Below are positions 17,896 to 26,647 of a DNA stretch of 64,000 nucleotides, in pieces (positions within the stretch are counted from its first letter, which is position 1; each line of letters begins with the position of its first letter). The position numbers and the translations under genes were made by a program. Under the pieces are notes generated by a model, which searched no databases, was not told the DNA's origin, and saw only the letters and a program-made list of their open reading frames with translations. Source of the stretch: Bacteriovorax sp. Seq25_V (GTDB taxonomy: Bacteria > Bdellovibrionota > Bacteriovoracia > Bacteriovoracales > Bacteriovoracaceae); the NCBI RefSeq assembly GCF_000447795.1, contig NZ_AUNI01000010.1, positions 124,001-188,000 on the forward strand. The letters run 5' to 3'.

Positions 17896-18558
17896 ATGAT
17901 GAAGTATAGTTTTGTTTTCTTGTTATTCTTATTATCTGTTCCGACATTCGGACAGAAGCTCAAACTCTATACAATTGAAATCCCAAATATTAATACTCAA
18001 AATGCACAGTCCTATTACTATAAACTTATCACAATGATTAAAAAGGTTAGTGGTGAGGACTTTGAAGTTGTTTTTCTCCCTCCTTCAAGGGCAATTAGAA
18101 AATTTAATCAGGATCGAGAGTCTTGCTTTTTTCCATACTCAAAACAAGAAGAATCGAGTCCAAAGACCTTGATCTTTTCAAGACCCCTTGTAGATCTTGA
18201 ACTTTTCGCCATTACAAAGAAGAGTAGCGAGCTAGTGACGAGAACTAATATCTATAAGAAAAAACGAATCGCTTTAAACTCTTCCTTTCGCAATAGTTTT
18301 TTCTTTCCATCAGATTTCAAAGTTTACTATGTCGAGACTGAAGATCAGTTATTCTTTATGCTTGATCATGATAGAGTTGATTATATTCTTGAAAGTGTCC
18401 CTGATATTTATCTCTCTTTCGGGGGAAAAGAAGAATTTTTTAAAAAATATAAATTTGATACAAACTATAAACATCAAGTACTAAAGGATTACTTCGCTTG
18501 TCATAAGGGCTCAAAGCGAATCGAAAAGCTGATTAAAACCATCAACAATAAGCTCTAA
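17896..18558 (+). CDS. Periplasmic solute-binding protein-like (family 3 SBP fold)
   Basis: A 220-residue secreted protein with a signal peptide (residues 1-19, ending TFGQ). The remainder has the order of a family 3 bacterial extracellular solute-binding protein: LYTIEIPN, SRAIRKFNQDRESCFFPYSK (the conserved low-complexity 'R..C..p' segment), FSRPLVDLELFAITKK and VDYILESVPDIYLSF. Many such stand-alone proteins occur in predatory and marine delta-type bacteria without transporter partners; none is adjacent here. The ligand is unknown. The start is 17896 or 17899; the second would fit a leaderless mRNA from the TATAAT at 17887. Confidence 0.7.
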   Translation: MMKYSFVFLLFLLSVPTFGQKLKLYTIEIPNINTQNAQSYYYKLITMIKKVSGEDFEVVFLPPSRAIRKFNQDRESCFFPYSKQEESSPKTLIFSRPLVDLELFAITKKSSELVTRTNIYKKKRIALNSSFRNSFFFPSDFKVYYVETEDQLFFMLDHDRVDYILESVPDIYLSFGGKEEFFKKYKFDTNYKHQVLKDYFACHKGSKRIEKLIKTINNKL

Positions 18559-18606
18559 ATATTTAGGAATAATCTGCCAAATCTATCAATTGTTGCACTG
18601 GGACAA

Positions 18607-18612
18607 TATAAT
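18607..18612 (+). promoter_or_regulatory. Perfect TATAAT six bases before a GTG start
   Basis: TATAAT at 18607-18612 is followed by AGAAGG and the GTG at 18619. The AGAAGG abuts the codon and is too close to act as a ribosome site. This fits leaderless initiation. Confidence 0.4.
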
Positions 18613-18618
18613 AGAAGG

Positions 18619-19710
18619 GTGAAGTTTAAACTGATAATCACATTCCTAGCCGTTCTCAATGCCTTCGCTATCGATTTTGAAGATGCTGTTTTTCCTGAAC
18701 TTGCAACCTCGTCACGTGCATTGGCCATGGGAAATGCTTTCATTTCAAAAGTCGATGATGCCTCGTCTGTTTACTATAATCCAGCAGGGCTAGGCACTGT
18801 TCGTTATAGACATTTACACCTCTCGAATTTTCAATTCGAAACAAATAAAGGCTGGCTAAGTTCCGCAGCTGGTGGGAAGGCAACAGATGTGGCCACTAAA
18901 TTTCCTAAAGCATTCTCCCTAGATGGGACGAGAGAACTTCTTAACAAGAATAAGGGTGAAATATCTCATTCTCGTTTTCACTTTCTTCCAAATTTTACTA
19001 CACGATATTTTTCAATGGGGTATCTTTTTTCATTTCAACAGCGTGCGTACACAGGTAAAGAAGCTGGAGCAAAGTTTGAATATGCTCAGCGAAGAGATCA
19101 TGGTCCTTATGTTGCCCTAAATCTTTCATTAGGTGGAGGAATATTTAAACTAGGTGCATCTGCTACTTATTTAAGTCGAAAAGAAATTGTCGGTGAGGCT
19201 GATGCTGCGGCTACTCTGACTCTTGAAGATGGGGACTATCAATACGGAAAAGCTTTTATAATTACAACTGGGGCAAAGCTGACGCTCCCGGTAGCTTTTC
19301 TTCCAACGTTCTCAGTTGTTTCCCATAATACAGGTGAACAACAATTTGGATTCAAGCGTGGAGCAGGTTTGCCTGATAAAATTAAAAACTCAATTGATGC
19401 CGGTTTTTCAATAACACCACAAGTAGGTAATGCTATTCGTATCCATATGGAAGTGAATATGAAAGATGTCACTAATCTTTATAAAGATGTTTCATCAACA
19501 AGAAAAATTCTTGCTGGGATGGAGTTTGATTTTGCGAGAGTTTTCTTTATTCGCTTTGGTTATGGTGATGGATTTGGTTCTGCAGGCCTTGGGGTGAAGT
19601 CGAGAAGTCTCGAGTTTGACCTCACAACATATGCTGTTGATACGACTTCGAACGAATTTCGTGGAAAAGAAGACCGCCGTTTCGCTATAGGTTTCTCTAC
19701 AGGTTTCTAA
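18619..19710 (+). CDS. Outer-membrane beta-barrel protein (PorV/UPF0164/FadL-like)
   Basis: A 363-residue secreted protein: signal peptide (residues 1-18, ending AFA), then the conserved-looking TSSRALAMGNAFISKVDDASSVYYNPAGLG block, which is the hallmark of PorV/UPF0164 and FadL-related outer-membrane barrels. The rest alternates polar and apolar residues in beta strands and ends in an aromatic residue (GFSTGF), as expected for barrel insertion. It starts at GTG. Likely roles are transport of hydrophobic compounds or surface assembly; nothing more specific is visible. The next gene is 124 bases away and probably separate. Confidence 0.75.
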   Translation: MKFKLIITFLAVLNAFAIDFEDAVFPELATSSRALAMGNAFISKVDDASSVYYNPAGLGTVRYRHLHLSNFQFETNKGWLSSAAGGKATDVATKFPKAFSLDGTRELLNKNKGEISHSRFHFLPNFTTRYFSMGYLFSFQQRAYTGKEAGAKFEYAQRRDHGPYVALNLSLGGGIFKLGASATYLSRKEIVGEADAAATLTLEDGDYQYGKAFIITTGAKLTLPVAFLPTFSVVSHNTGEQQFGFKRGAGLPDKIKNSIDAGFSITPQVGNAIRIHMEVNMKDVTNLYKDVSSTRKILAGMEFDFARVFFIRFGYGDGFGSAGLGVKSRSLEFDLTTYAVDTTSNEFRGKEDRRFAIGFSTGF

Positions 19711-19740
19711 TCAAAAATAGTCATTGATATCATCTTGTAA

Positions 19741-19753
19741 TAACAACGTGTTA
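19741..19753. promoter_or_regulatory. Palindrome upstream of the E1 gene, possible operator
   Basis: TAACA-ACG-TGTTA is a perfect 5-bp inverted repeat with a 3-bp centre; a further TGTTA follows at 19759-19763. It lies 82 bases before the start of the branched-chain E1 gene, a position that suits a repressor or activator site. Confidence 0.35.
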
Positions 19754-19834
19754 TAAATTGTTACGTTGCATCGCATCTCCACGGATAACTTAATAGTTGG
19801 TAGACTGACTCACTAAATTAATAAGGAAGAGACC

Positions 19835-22024
19835 ATGTTAGATAAGACAAAGGATAAGCCTGTGGCAAAGTTAAAATTATCGGCAAAAGATATTGAAAAG
19901 AAAGTTAAGATCGCTAAGAAGTATAAGCTTTCAAATGATGATTTAAAGTCACTTCTTAGAAACGTTTTTGTTTCTAGAAAACTTGATGATGCAGAAATTT
20001 CGATGAAGAAGCAATCAAAAGCATTCTTCCAGATTTCTGGTGCTGGACACGAAGGTGTTCTTTCAGCTGCTGCAAAGGTTTTAAAGCCAAAGCATGACTG
20101 GTTTATTCCATACTATCGTGACAGAGCTCTTTGTACTGGTCTTGGTGTAACACCATACGAGATGTTATGTCAGGCAAATGGTAACACTGGAGATACTGCA
20201 TCTCATGGTCGTCAAATGCCAGCACACTGGGGAAATGTAAAACTTAATATTATAACGAAGTCTTCATGTACGGGAACACAGTTCCTACAAGCATGTGGTG
20301 TTGCTGAAGCTGGTTTATTTTTAAAGAAACTAGAAAAAGAGCACGGTACAGATATTTCTAACTTCTTAGTAAACGATCAAGAAATCGTATATACATCATG
20401 TGGTGATGGAACTACTTCACAAGGAGAGTTCTGGGAAGCGATGACAACTGCATGTGTAAATAAGTTTCCAGTTCTTTTCCATGTTGAAGATAACGGTTAC
20501 GCAATTTCTACTCCAACATATGTTCAAACTCCTGGTGGTTCTATCTCTAAAGCAATGGATGAATTTCCTGGCCTTAAGATTTTTGAGTGTGATGGAAATT
20601 GTCCAATTGAAAGTTATGAAGCTTTCTTTGAAGCTGCAAAATATATCAGAGCAGGTAAAGGACCAGCACTTGTTCACTCTCACGTGACAAGACCATATTC
20701 TCACTCTCTTTCAGATGATCAGGGGATGTATAGAACTCTTGAAGATCTTGCAGAGGAAAAAGAAATCGACGTTTTCAATTCATACCCAAAGACTCTAATT
20801 GCGATGAAAGTCATGAAAGAAGCAGAAGTAAAAGCTCTTCTTGATGAAGTTTCTGCAGAAGTTAGAGAAGCAATGAATAAGGCGATTGAGACTCCATGGC
20901 CAAAGCCGGAGTCAGCAATGGATCACCTTTACTCTGAAGATGTAGATATCACTTCAAGTCAATTTGACGTTCCTGGAACTTTCGAAGGAAAAGATGACGT
21001 TCCTATGGCGTCAACAATCAATGGTGTTCTAAGATCTGAGTTTGCAAAAAATCCATTCCTAATGATGTTTGGAGAAGACGTTGCAGACTTTACTGAATTA
21101 CATAAACTAAATGATCCAAACCTAAAAGGTAAGGGTGGTGTATTTAAAGTTTCTTCAGGTGTTCAAAGAGCATCGAAAGAAGGACAAGTATTCAACTCAC
21201 CACTAGCTGAGGCAAATATTATTGGACGTGCAATTGGTATGTCGATTAGAGGGCTGAAGCCAGTTGTTGAAATTCAATTCTTTGATTATATCTGGACTGC
21301 TTATATGCAACTTAAAAACGAGATGGCAACAACTCGTTACCGTTCAGGTGGAGACTTCAAGTGTCCAATGGTTGTCAGAGTTCCAATTGGTGGTTACCTA
21401 AGAGGTGGAGCAATGTACCACTCTCAATGTGGTGAATCTCTATTCACTCACATTCCAGGAATTAGAGTTGCTTATCCATCAAACGCAGCAGATGCAGCTG
21501 GTCTTTTAAGAACAGCAATCAATGCTGATGATCCAGTTATGTTCCTTGAGCATAAGCACCTTTACTACCAAGGTTATAATAGAACAGCTGATCCAGGTGA
21601 AGAGTATATGATTCCATTTGGAAAAGCTCGTATAGCAAGAGCTGGTGCTGATGTGACTGTTGTTGCATGGGGAGCACTTGTTCAAAAATCAATTGATGCT
21701 GCAAAAAAGATCGAAGAAGAAACTGGTAAGACAATCGAAGTAATTGACCTTCGTACGCTTGCTCCATTTGATATGAATGCGATTAAAGATTCATTGGCAA
21801 AAACAAATAGACTTTTAATTTGTCATGAAGAAACTAAGACTTCTGGATTTGCTGGAGAAATTGCAGCTCGAGTTAATGAAGAGTGTTTTGAAGATCTTGA
21901 TGCTCCAATTTTAAGAGTGGCCGCTAAAGATTGCCATGTTGCTTACTGTCCAACATCGGAAGACTATCTTCTTCCACAAGTAAGTGATGTTTACGAAGCT
22001 CTTCAAAAATTAATTAATTACTAA
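19835..22024 (+). CDS. Branched-chain 2-oxoacid dehydrogenase E1, fused alpha and beta subunits
   Basis: A 729-residue thiamine-diphosphate enzyme that decarboxylates branched-chain 2-oxoacids and passes the acyl group to E2. Residues about 30-375 are E1 alpha, with the ThDP motif starting at G190-D191-G192 (GDGTTSQGEFWEAM) and ending in EDNGYAIST. Residues about 388-729 are E1 beta, beginning MASTINGVLRSEF and containing FGEDVADF and SPLAEANIIGRAIG. The alpha-beta fusion is known from several bacterial groups. A good ribosome site (AAGGAAGA) precedes the ATG. E2 and E3 are not in the window. With leucine dehydrogenase it forms a branched-chain amino acid breakdown route. Confidence 0.9.
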   Translation: MLDKTKDKPVAKLKLSAKDIEKKVKIAKKYKLSNDDLKSLLRNVFVSRKLDDAEISMKKQSKAFFQISGAGHEGVLSAAAKVLKPKHDWFIPYYRDRALCTGLGVTPYEMLCQANGNTGDTASHGRQMPAHWGNVKLNIITKSSCTGTQFLQACGVAEAGLFLKKLEKEHGTDISNFLVNDQEIVYTSCGDGTTSQGEFWEAMTTACVNKFPVLFHVEDNGYAISTPTYVQTPGGSISKAMDEFPGLKIFECDGNCPIESYEAFFEAAKYIRAGKGPALVHSHVTRPYSHSLSDDQGMYRTLEDLAEEKEIDVFNSYPKTLIAMKVMKEAEVKALLDEVSAEVREAMNKAIETPWPKPESAMDHLYSEDVDITSSQFDVPGTFEGKDDVPMASTINGVLRSEFAKNPFLMMFGEDVADFTELHKLNDPNLKGKGGVFKVSSGVQRASKEGQVFNSPLAEANIIGRAIGMSIRGLKPVVEIQFFDYIWTAYMQLKNEMATTRYRSGGDFKCPMVVRVPIGGYLRGGAMYHSQCGESLFTHIPGIRVAYPSNAADAAGLLRTAINADDPVMFLEHKHLYYQGYNRTADPGEEYMIPFGKARIARAGADVTVVAWGALVQKSIDAAKKIEEETGKTIEVIDLRTLAPFDMNAIKDSLAKTNRLLICHEETKTSGFAGEIAARVNEECFEDLDAPILRVAAKDCHVAYCPTSEDYLLPQVSDVYEALQKLINY

Positions 22025-22031
22025 TTATGTG

Positions 22032-22058
22032 AGCGTCTAGTTCTCTAGACGCTTTTGT
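22032..22058 (+). terminator. Terminator after the E1 gene
   Basis: AGCGTCTAG - TTCT - CTAGACGCT is a perfect 9-bp stem (22032-22053) followed by TTTTGTCT. Confidence 0.85.
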
Positions 22059-22093
22059 CTAGACGTATTTTGTTGATAATGCAATAATGAATT

Positions 22094-23032
22094 ATGTTTA
22101 GATTATTGCTTATAAAGTTATATTTGGTTCTTGTTTTTGGTAGCAGTCTAGCCTTCGCCAAGAATATTCTTGTCTACCCATATCTGTCAGGTCATGAATT
22201 TTGGGATCTCGTTAAATCAGAGTTTGTTAAAGTAAATCAAGAATTAGGCTTGGACTATGAAGCTTTTGATTCAAAAAATAATCGCTTTAATTATCATCGC
22301 AAGGTTCTAGAAGTATTGAGAAGCTCTAAGAAGGGAGATTCTCTTTACGTGATCTGTCAGGGTGATTCCTTTCTCTCTATTGCAAAGGAAGCGATTGATA
22401 AAGAGATAAAGCTCGTTGTTTTCAATACAAAAATAGAAGATGAGTTAAGAGATAGAATTTATAATTTACCGAACGCCAGTAAGTATATTTTCTCTTTTTA
22501 TCCAGATGATTATCATGCTGCAAGGTTACTTATTGAACAAATGGTCAGAATGTCTAATAAAAGAGAACTCAAATTACTCGTTATCAATGGTAAAAAGAAT
22601 TCTAGCGTTGCAGATCTTAGAGAGCAAGCAGTATTGGATTATGTAAGAAAGAATGAAAATATCAAACTACTTCAAGTGGCACCAGGCCTATGGGACAAGG
22701 AAGTGGCAAACGATATTTTTCTGATAGCTCAGAGCCGTTATAGAGATATTGATATGGTTTGGACTGCGAGCGACTTAATGGCGCTTGGAGTGTTGGAAGC
22801 GGCGGAGAAGCTAAAAATTTCAGATAAGCTTATCATTGGTGGAATAGATTGGACTTCTTCATTTTTAAAGAAGTTCTCCTCTTCGAACAAGTTGATTTCA
22901 GTTGGGGGACATTACAAGGAAATTGGAGATGTCATAAGAACAATCAATCTATATAATCTTAAAAAAATATCAGCTGAAGAAGTTAGAAATAAAAAAATTT
23001 TCAAAAAATTTGACTTCAAGAAATCAAATTAG
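22094..23032 (+). CDS. Periplasmic binding protein, type 1 (sugar-binding/LacI-like fold)
   Basis: A 312-residue secreted protein with a signal peptide (residues 1-22, ending AFA). NILVYPYLSGHEFWDLVKSE is the first strand and helix of the type 1 periplasmic-binding fold. LVVFNTKI, FYPDDYHAARLLIEQM, LLVINGKKNSS and VWTASDLMALGVLEAAE follow the family order, and GGIDWT matches the late conserved Gly-Asp region. A ligand such as a sugar or autoinducer-like molecule is likely but not identifiable. No transporter genes are adjacent, so it may be a sensory or orphan binding protein. An AATAAT lies five bases before the ATG, and no ribosome site is visible. Confidence 0.75.
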   Translation: MFRLLLIKLYLVLVFGSSLAFAKNILVYPYLSGHEFWDLVKSEFVKVNQELGLDYEAFDSKNNRFNYHRKVLEVLRSSKKGDSLYVICQGDSFLSIAKEAIDKEIKLVVFNTKIEDELRDRIYNLPNASKYIFSFYPDDYHAARLLIEQMVRMSNKRELKLLVINGKKNSSVADLREQAVLDYVRKNENIKLLQVAPGLWDKEVANDIFLIAQSRYRDIDMVWTASDLMALGVLEAAEKLKISDKLIIGGIDWTSSFLKKFSSSNKLISVGGHYKEIGDVIRTINLYNLKKISAEEVRNKKIFKKFDFKKSN

Positions 23033-23130
23033 CGCTTTCAAATATCTTGTATAAATTTTATCTAAAATTGTGTCATTTATTCTAACGAGTAAAATGGTCA
23101 GTTTTATCAAATGTTAAATTTAAAAATCAT

Positions 23131-23157
23131 TAATAGGTGAATCTATAATGCCGATAG
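23131..23157 (+). promoter_or_regulatory. Flagellar sigma-28-like promoter in front of the chemoreceptor operon
   Basis: GCCGATAG at 23150-23157 matches the sigma-28 (FliA) -10 consensus GCCGATAA in seven of eight positions. Exactly 11 bases upstream stands TAATAGGT, a weak match to TAAAGTTT. The ATG follows after six bases. A perfect TATAAT at 23144-23149 overlaps it, so a standard promoter is an alternative reading. Confidence 0.4.
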
Positions 23158-23163
23158 GTTAAC

Positions 23164-23757
23164 ATGATGAAATATCTAAAAAAATATTATCATTTGATAA
23201 TGGCTACGTGGTTACTTGTAATTATAGTTGTTATGTCGTTTATGAGCTCGTGGCATAATCTTAATTTTGCTGAGAAGAAGATCACTAACAGAGCAAATAA
23301 ATTTGATAAGCAAGCATATTATCAATTAGTGCACTTTCTAGGTGGAGAGTGTCAGTGTTCTGAATATGTAGTTGAGTATCTTGTAAGAAGAAGGCCCACG
23401 CCAAATACCTTTGAAAAGGTTGTGATCTATGAAGATCGAAAGAACTTTAAGTCAAAACTTGAAGCTAGTGGGTATCGAGTTGAGTTGCAAACCTATGAAG
23501 ATTTAGAAAAAGAAGATAGCCCTAGTGGTATTCCCTTACTTGTAATTGCTAATCCAAGTGGCGGCGTTCTTTATGAAGGAGGTTACTCAAATAAGTTAAT
23601 TAATCCTTTCACAGAATTTCAAGATCTCGTAAAGTTAGAAGAAGTGAAAAAAATAAAAAGAGAAATTGCCTCAATGCCTGCTTATGGTTGTGCAGTTTCT
23701 GAAAAGTATAAGAAATGGATTGATCCTTTAAGTTTAAAATATGGAGAAGTTAGATGA
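23164..23757 (+). CDS. Membrane-anchored thioredoxin-like protein paired with the chemoreceptor
   Basis: A 197-residue protein with one N-terminal membrane helix (residues 13-29) and an extracytoplasmic domain. After [17 protein letters not shown] (C63, C65, a CxC in the place of a thioredoxin CxxC) it follows thioredoxin-fold order, with [13 protein letters not shown] as the cis-proline-like strand, and has a later cysteine in [10 protein letters not shown]. This suggests a redox or metal-binding role at the outer face of the membrane. Its stop overlaps the start of the chemoreceptor gene (ATGA), so the two are made together and may form one sensory unit. No exact family is recognised. Confidence 0.6.
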   Translation: MMKYLKKYYHLIMATWLLVIIVVMSFMSSWHNLNFAEKKITNRANKFDKQAYYQLVHFLGGECQCSEYVVEYLVRRRPTPNTFEKVVIYEDRKNFKSKLEASGYRVELQTYEDLEKEDSPSGIPLLVIANPSGGVLYEGGYSNKLINPFTEFQDLVKLEEVKKIKREIASMPAYGCAVSEKYKKWIDPLSLKYGEVR

Positions 23758-25160
23758 ATAGCTTTGAAAGTGAATATAATTCAAAACTAGCAAAGATGTC
23801 GCTTTGGGTACTTGTTGCGCATATTCCTGTGTTTATTGCGACTGCACTATTTTTCAAAACAGAGCTTACAATCGCTGTTGGCTTTTCGTTATTTATTATT
23901 GCTGGTTCGTTTTTTAGTTATCTCTTCAAAAGAGATAGTGAGATTACAAAAGTTATTAATGGTATCTGCTTTATGGCATTCAGTGCAATTTTAATTCATC
24001 TTGGTCGGGGGATGATCGAAATGCACTTCCATATTTTTTGTTTTTTAACACTAGTGTCAATCTTTGGAAGTTGGAAAGCCGTTTTAGCATCACTATTAAC
24101 TATTGCTATTCATCATATAGGATTCTTCTTTATTCTTCCTAAGAGTTTATTTAATTATGATGCAAGTTTTTATATCGTTCTTCTCCACGCTGCATTTGCG
24201 ATTCTCAATGCTGGTTTTTCCTATGTTATTTGTCAGAAGATTGCACATATGGTTAAAACTCAAGGAGAGACATTTATTGAACTTAGTAAAGTGAGTAATG
24301 AAAATTCTAATACTAGTAATGAACTCGAGCGCTCTGCCCAAGATCTATCAGAAGGTTCAATGAGACAAGCGTCTGGTATTCAAGAAACAGTGTCAACACT
24401 TGATGAGATTACAGCAATGGTGGATACAACATTTGATCAAATGAAGATGACTGAAGATAAATCATCAAAGAATAGAAATCTAGCGCAAGACGGAAGTCAG
24501 ATTTTGTCGATGGTCACTACTTCGATGGATGAAATTAAACACGGCAACAATAATCTTGATAGTCGTTTAAAAAAGAACTCTGAAGAAATGGGACAGATTA
24601 TTGAAGTCATAAAAAATATATCTGAGAAGACAAAAATTATTAACGATATCGTTTTTCAAACCAAGCTCTTGTCTTTTAATGCATCTGTTGAAGCTGCACG
24701 TGCTGGCGAGCATGGCAAAGGATTCTCTGTTGTTGCAGAGGAAATCGGTAATCTTGCAAAGATAAGTGGAGATGCCGCACTTGAGGTCGAGGCCATAGTG
24801 AGTGAGAGTGTCGAGATCGTTAATAAAGTAATTGGGAGTACAATTAAAGATACGATGGTGATTATTGAAAGTTCTACTTCGAATATCACTAGAGGTAATG
24901 AGTTTACGGAGAGATTGAATAAAATTTTTGCTGAGATATTAACTTCTGCTGATGAAATGAAAAATGCAGTAACTGAGGCAACGGTGGCGCTAAACGAACA
25001 GAAAAATGGTGTATCCAATATTAGAGATGCAATGACAGATCTCAATGATCTAACACAAATTAATCAACAAAAATCTCAAGAAATAAAAAATATTTCAGAA
25101 AATCTTGCAGATCGTGCCTCGCATATGAGTGAGATGGTTAAGAAGCTTTCTGCGAAGTAA
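23754..25160 (+). CDS. Methyl-accepting chemotaxis protein with polytopic HFHxF-type sensor
   Basis: A 468-residue chemoreceptor. Residues 15-170 contain about six membrane helices and no large periplasmic domain. [15 protein letters not shown] (around residues 85-95) is the His-rich membrane motif seen in a group of bacterial receptors and kinases with short multi-helix sensors; the histidines could bind a metal or heme. The cytoplasmic part has the highly conserved hairpin tip ([33 protein letters not shown]) and long coiled coils, so it should control CheA. No separate HAMP domain is evident. It is coupled to the thioredoxin-like gene upstream, and a hairpin at 25191 follows. Confidence 0.88.
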   Translation: MNSFESEYNSKLAKMSLWVLVAHIPVFIATALFFKTELTIAVGFSLFIIAGSFFSYLFKRDSEITKVINGICFMAFSAILIHLGRGMIEMHFHIFCFLTLVSIFGSWKAVLASLLTIAIHHIGFFFILPKSLFNYDASFYIVLLHAAFAILNAGFSYVICQKIAHMVKTQGETFIELSKVSNENSNTSNELERSAQDLSEGSMRQASGIQETVSTLDEITAMVDTTFDQMKMTEDKSSKNRNLAQDGSQILSMVTTSMDEIKHGNNNLDSRLKKNSEEMGQIIEVIKNISEKTKIINDIVFQTKLLSFNASVEAARAGEHGKGFSVVAEEIGNLAKISGDAALEVEAIVSESVEIVNKVIGSTIKDTMVIIESSTSNITRGNEFTERLNKIFAEILTSADEMKNAVTEATVALNEQKNGVSNIRDAMTDLNDLTQINQQKSQEIKNISENLADRASHMSEMVKKLSAK

Positions 25161-25190
25161 GATACTTTAGACTCTGAAGCAATTCTTAAG

Positions 25191-25219
25191 AACGATGTCT
25201 AGGACATCGTTTATATTCT
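25191..25219 (+). terminator. Hairpin after the chemoreceptor gene, probable terminator
   Basis: AACGATGTC - TAG - GACATCGTT is a perfect 9-bp stem followed by a T-rich tail (TATATTCTT). The tail is weak, so termination may be partial. Confidence 0.6.
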
Positions 25220-25432
25220 TCCGTAATTGTAAAAATTACACTAACTTTTCAAACTAAAATCTATGATAACTAATCAAAATCGCAAGGTTATATTATTGCC
25301 TTATAGATGTGATAATAAATAACAATTAGCTAGCGAAACTGTTCTCCATTATAAATGTTTTAGATTAAGGATTGATTGTAAAACTTGAATGGGGAGATGA
25401 AAGGGTATATCGAACCATTATTGGAGAAGAAT

Positions 25433-25837
25433 ATGAAGTTATTTGTGCTTGGATTTATGTTGTCGGTTAGTTTTAGTACTTTTGGGATGGAGAAAATAAT
25501 TGGTTGCGAAAATGATAAAATTGCAATCTATAAAGAATGCTCTTTAGAGGGGCAATTCCCACAAAAGTACGTTTGTAGATATGTAGGTGTGATGAATCTA
25601 GATGATATTTCTAGAGCCTTAGATGGACAGAGAGATTTGGATTTAAGTGCTTTAGATGGTTATGGTAATTTTCGATTCATTGGAAACGGAAATAAGATTT
25701 CTCATGGAGAGATTGTTGAGAAAGAAGCATTCTCTGGAGAATTATTTATTCGATTGTATAAATATTCAACACGTGGATCGAGAGTGTTAAGTTTTGAGAA
25801 AAAAGTTCAAAACTGCGAGAGCTTAGGTGTTTATTAA
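25433..25837 (+). CDS. Small secreted protein of unknown function
   Basis: A 134-residue product with a signal peptide (MKLFVLGFMLSVSFSTFG). The mature part has four cysteines (GCENDK, KECSLEG, YVCRYVG, QNCESLG) that could form two disulfides. GGAGAAGAAT just before 25433 supports this start over an upstream in-frame TTG. It is followed closely by a frameshifted secreted gene and another small Cys-containing secreted protein, and the three look like a group of related periplasmic or exported proteins. No family is recognised. Confidence 0.65.
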   Translation: MKLFVLGFMLSVSFSTFGMEKIIGCENDKIAIYKECSLEGQFPQKYVCRYVGVMNLDDISRALDGQRDLDLSALDGYGNFRFIGNGNKISHGEIVEKEAFSGELFIRLYKYSTRGSRVLSFEKKVQNCESLGVY

Positions 25838-25850
25838 ACTGGGAAAGCAT

Positions 25851-26082
25851 ATGAAAAAAATATTGGCTTTGGTGGCGATCATGATCGCTGCCATTAATAA
25901 CACACAAGCTGGCTGAAGCCTCTGTTCTTGTTGAGATTACTATTAAAGTTAATAATCAGATGATTGTACGATCTTATAACGAACCATTTAATGGAAATTT
26001 ACCTAACTTGAATAAGATGAGTGTTTTGGATAAGAAGAATGAGAGAAAACTTGATATTACAATCCCAGTAATGAAAAACTAA
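25851..26082 (+). pseudogene. Small secreted protein gene broken by a frameshift
   Basis: The ATG at 25851, with GGGAAAG as ribosome site, opens a clean signal peptide (MKKILALVAIMIAAINNTQAG) that stops at TGA 25914-25916. In the +1 frame the reading continues from about 25908 as AEASVLVEITIKVNNQ and onward for about 55 residues to TAA at 26080-26082. GCTGGCTGAAGCC at the junction would read A-A-E-A if one G were removed, so a single-base insertion is the simplest explanation. The restored product would have about 76 residues. Sequencing error is possible. It sits between two intact small secreted genes. Confidence 0.65.
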
Positions 26083-26103
26083 TTTAGAAAAATGGAGAGT
26101 GAG

Positions 26104-26637
26104 ATGAATAAAATAGTATTAATATTATTGATGAGTGTATTAAACATAACCATAGTAAAGGCTGAGTGCTCGTTTTCTGACGCATATGAAGTAATTACTA
26201 CAGAAAAAAATGTTACTCTTGATGAGAGTGCTGAGGATGTTTATATAGCACTGAATACGAATGAAGAGAATTTTTATTTGGGACCTTTTAGAACTGGGCT
26301 AACTAAAATAGATAATGGAACAACTTGCATAAAATATAAAAAAACTGCATTTGATGCTGATTCTCAAGTTCAATCTCAAGGTTTTGGAGACTTTCAGTAC
26401 GAGTGTAAAATAAAGATTGAAAGCAAATTGGAGTCGGAAGAATTGATTGTGGATTTAGATGAAGTGCCTGGAATTCGACGAGATAGTAATATCGTTGGAA
26501 GTACTTTTGAAGGAGATAATTATGGAGAGAAAAAATATTCATGTCAAAATTTGCATTGCTCAATTAAAATTATGTGGCATTCTAGTAGCTCTATTATAAA
26601 AAGTGTGGGCAAGCCAGATTGCCACATTTTGTTGTGA
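26104..26637 (+). CDS. Small secreted Cys-containing protein of unknown function
   Basis: A 177-residue product with a signal peptide ending about residue 20 (IVKAECSFSD). The mature part has several cysteines (AECSF, TTCIKY, YECKIK, YSCQNLHCSIK, PDCHILL), suggesting disulfide-bonded beta structure. The ATG at 26104 follows GGAGAGTGAG and is better than the in-frame ATG at 26092. Its end overlaps the region upstream of the LysR gene, which starts ten bases later. No family is recognised. The phase and spacing with the preceding small secreted genes suggest one transcript. Confidence 0.6.
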   Translation: MNKIVLILLMSVLNITIVKAECSFSDAYEVITTEKNVTLDESAEDVYIALNTNEENFYLGPFRTGLTKIDNGTTCIKYKKTAFDADSQVQSQGFGDFQYECKIKIESKLESEELIVDLDEVPGIRRDSNIVGSTFEGDNYGEKKYSCQNLHCSIKIMWHSSSSIIKSVGKPDCHILL

Positions 26638-26647
26638 AGAATGGGCC

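Noticed and set aside
24656-25045. Antisense reading frame of 129 codons inside the chemoreceptor gene
   Set aside because: It mirrors the regular coiled-coil codons of the real gene, has no ribosome site and no recognisable protein pattern. Similar antisense frames at 13943-14302, 45187-45648 and 47263-47637 were dropped for the same reason.
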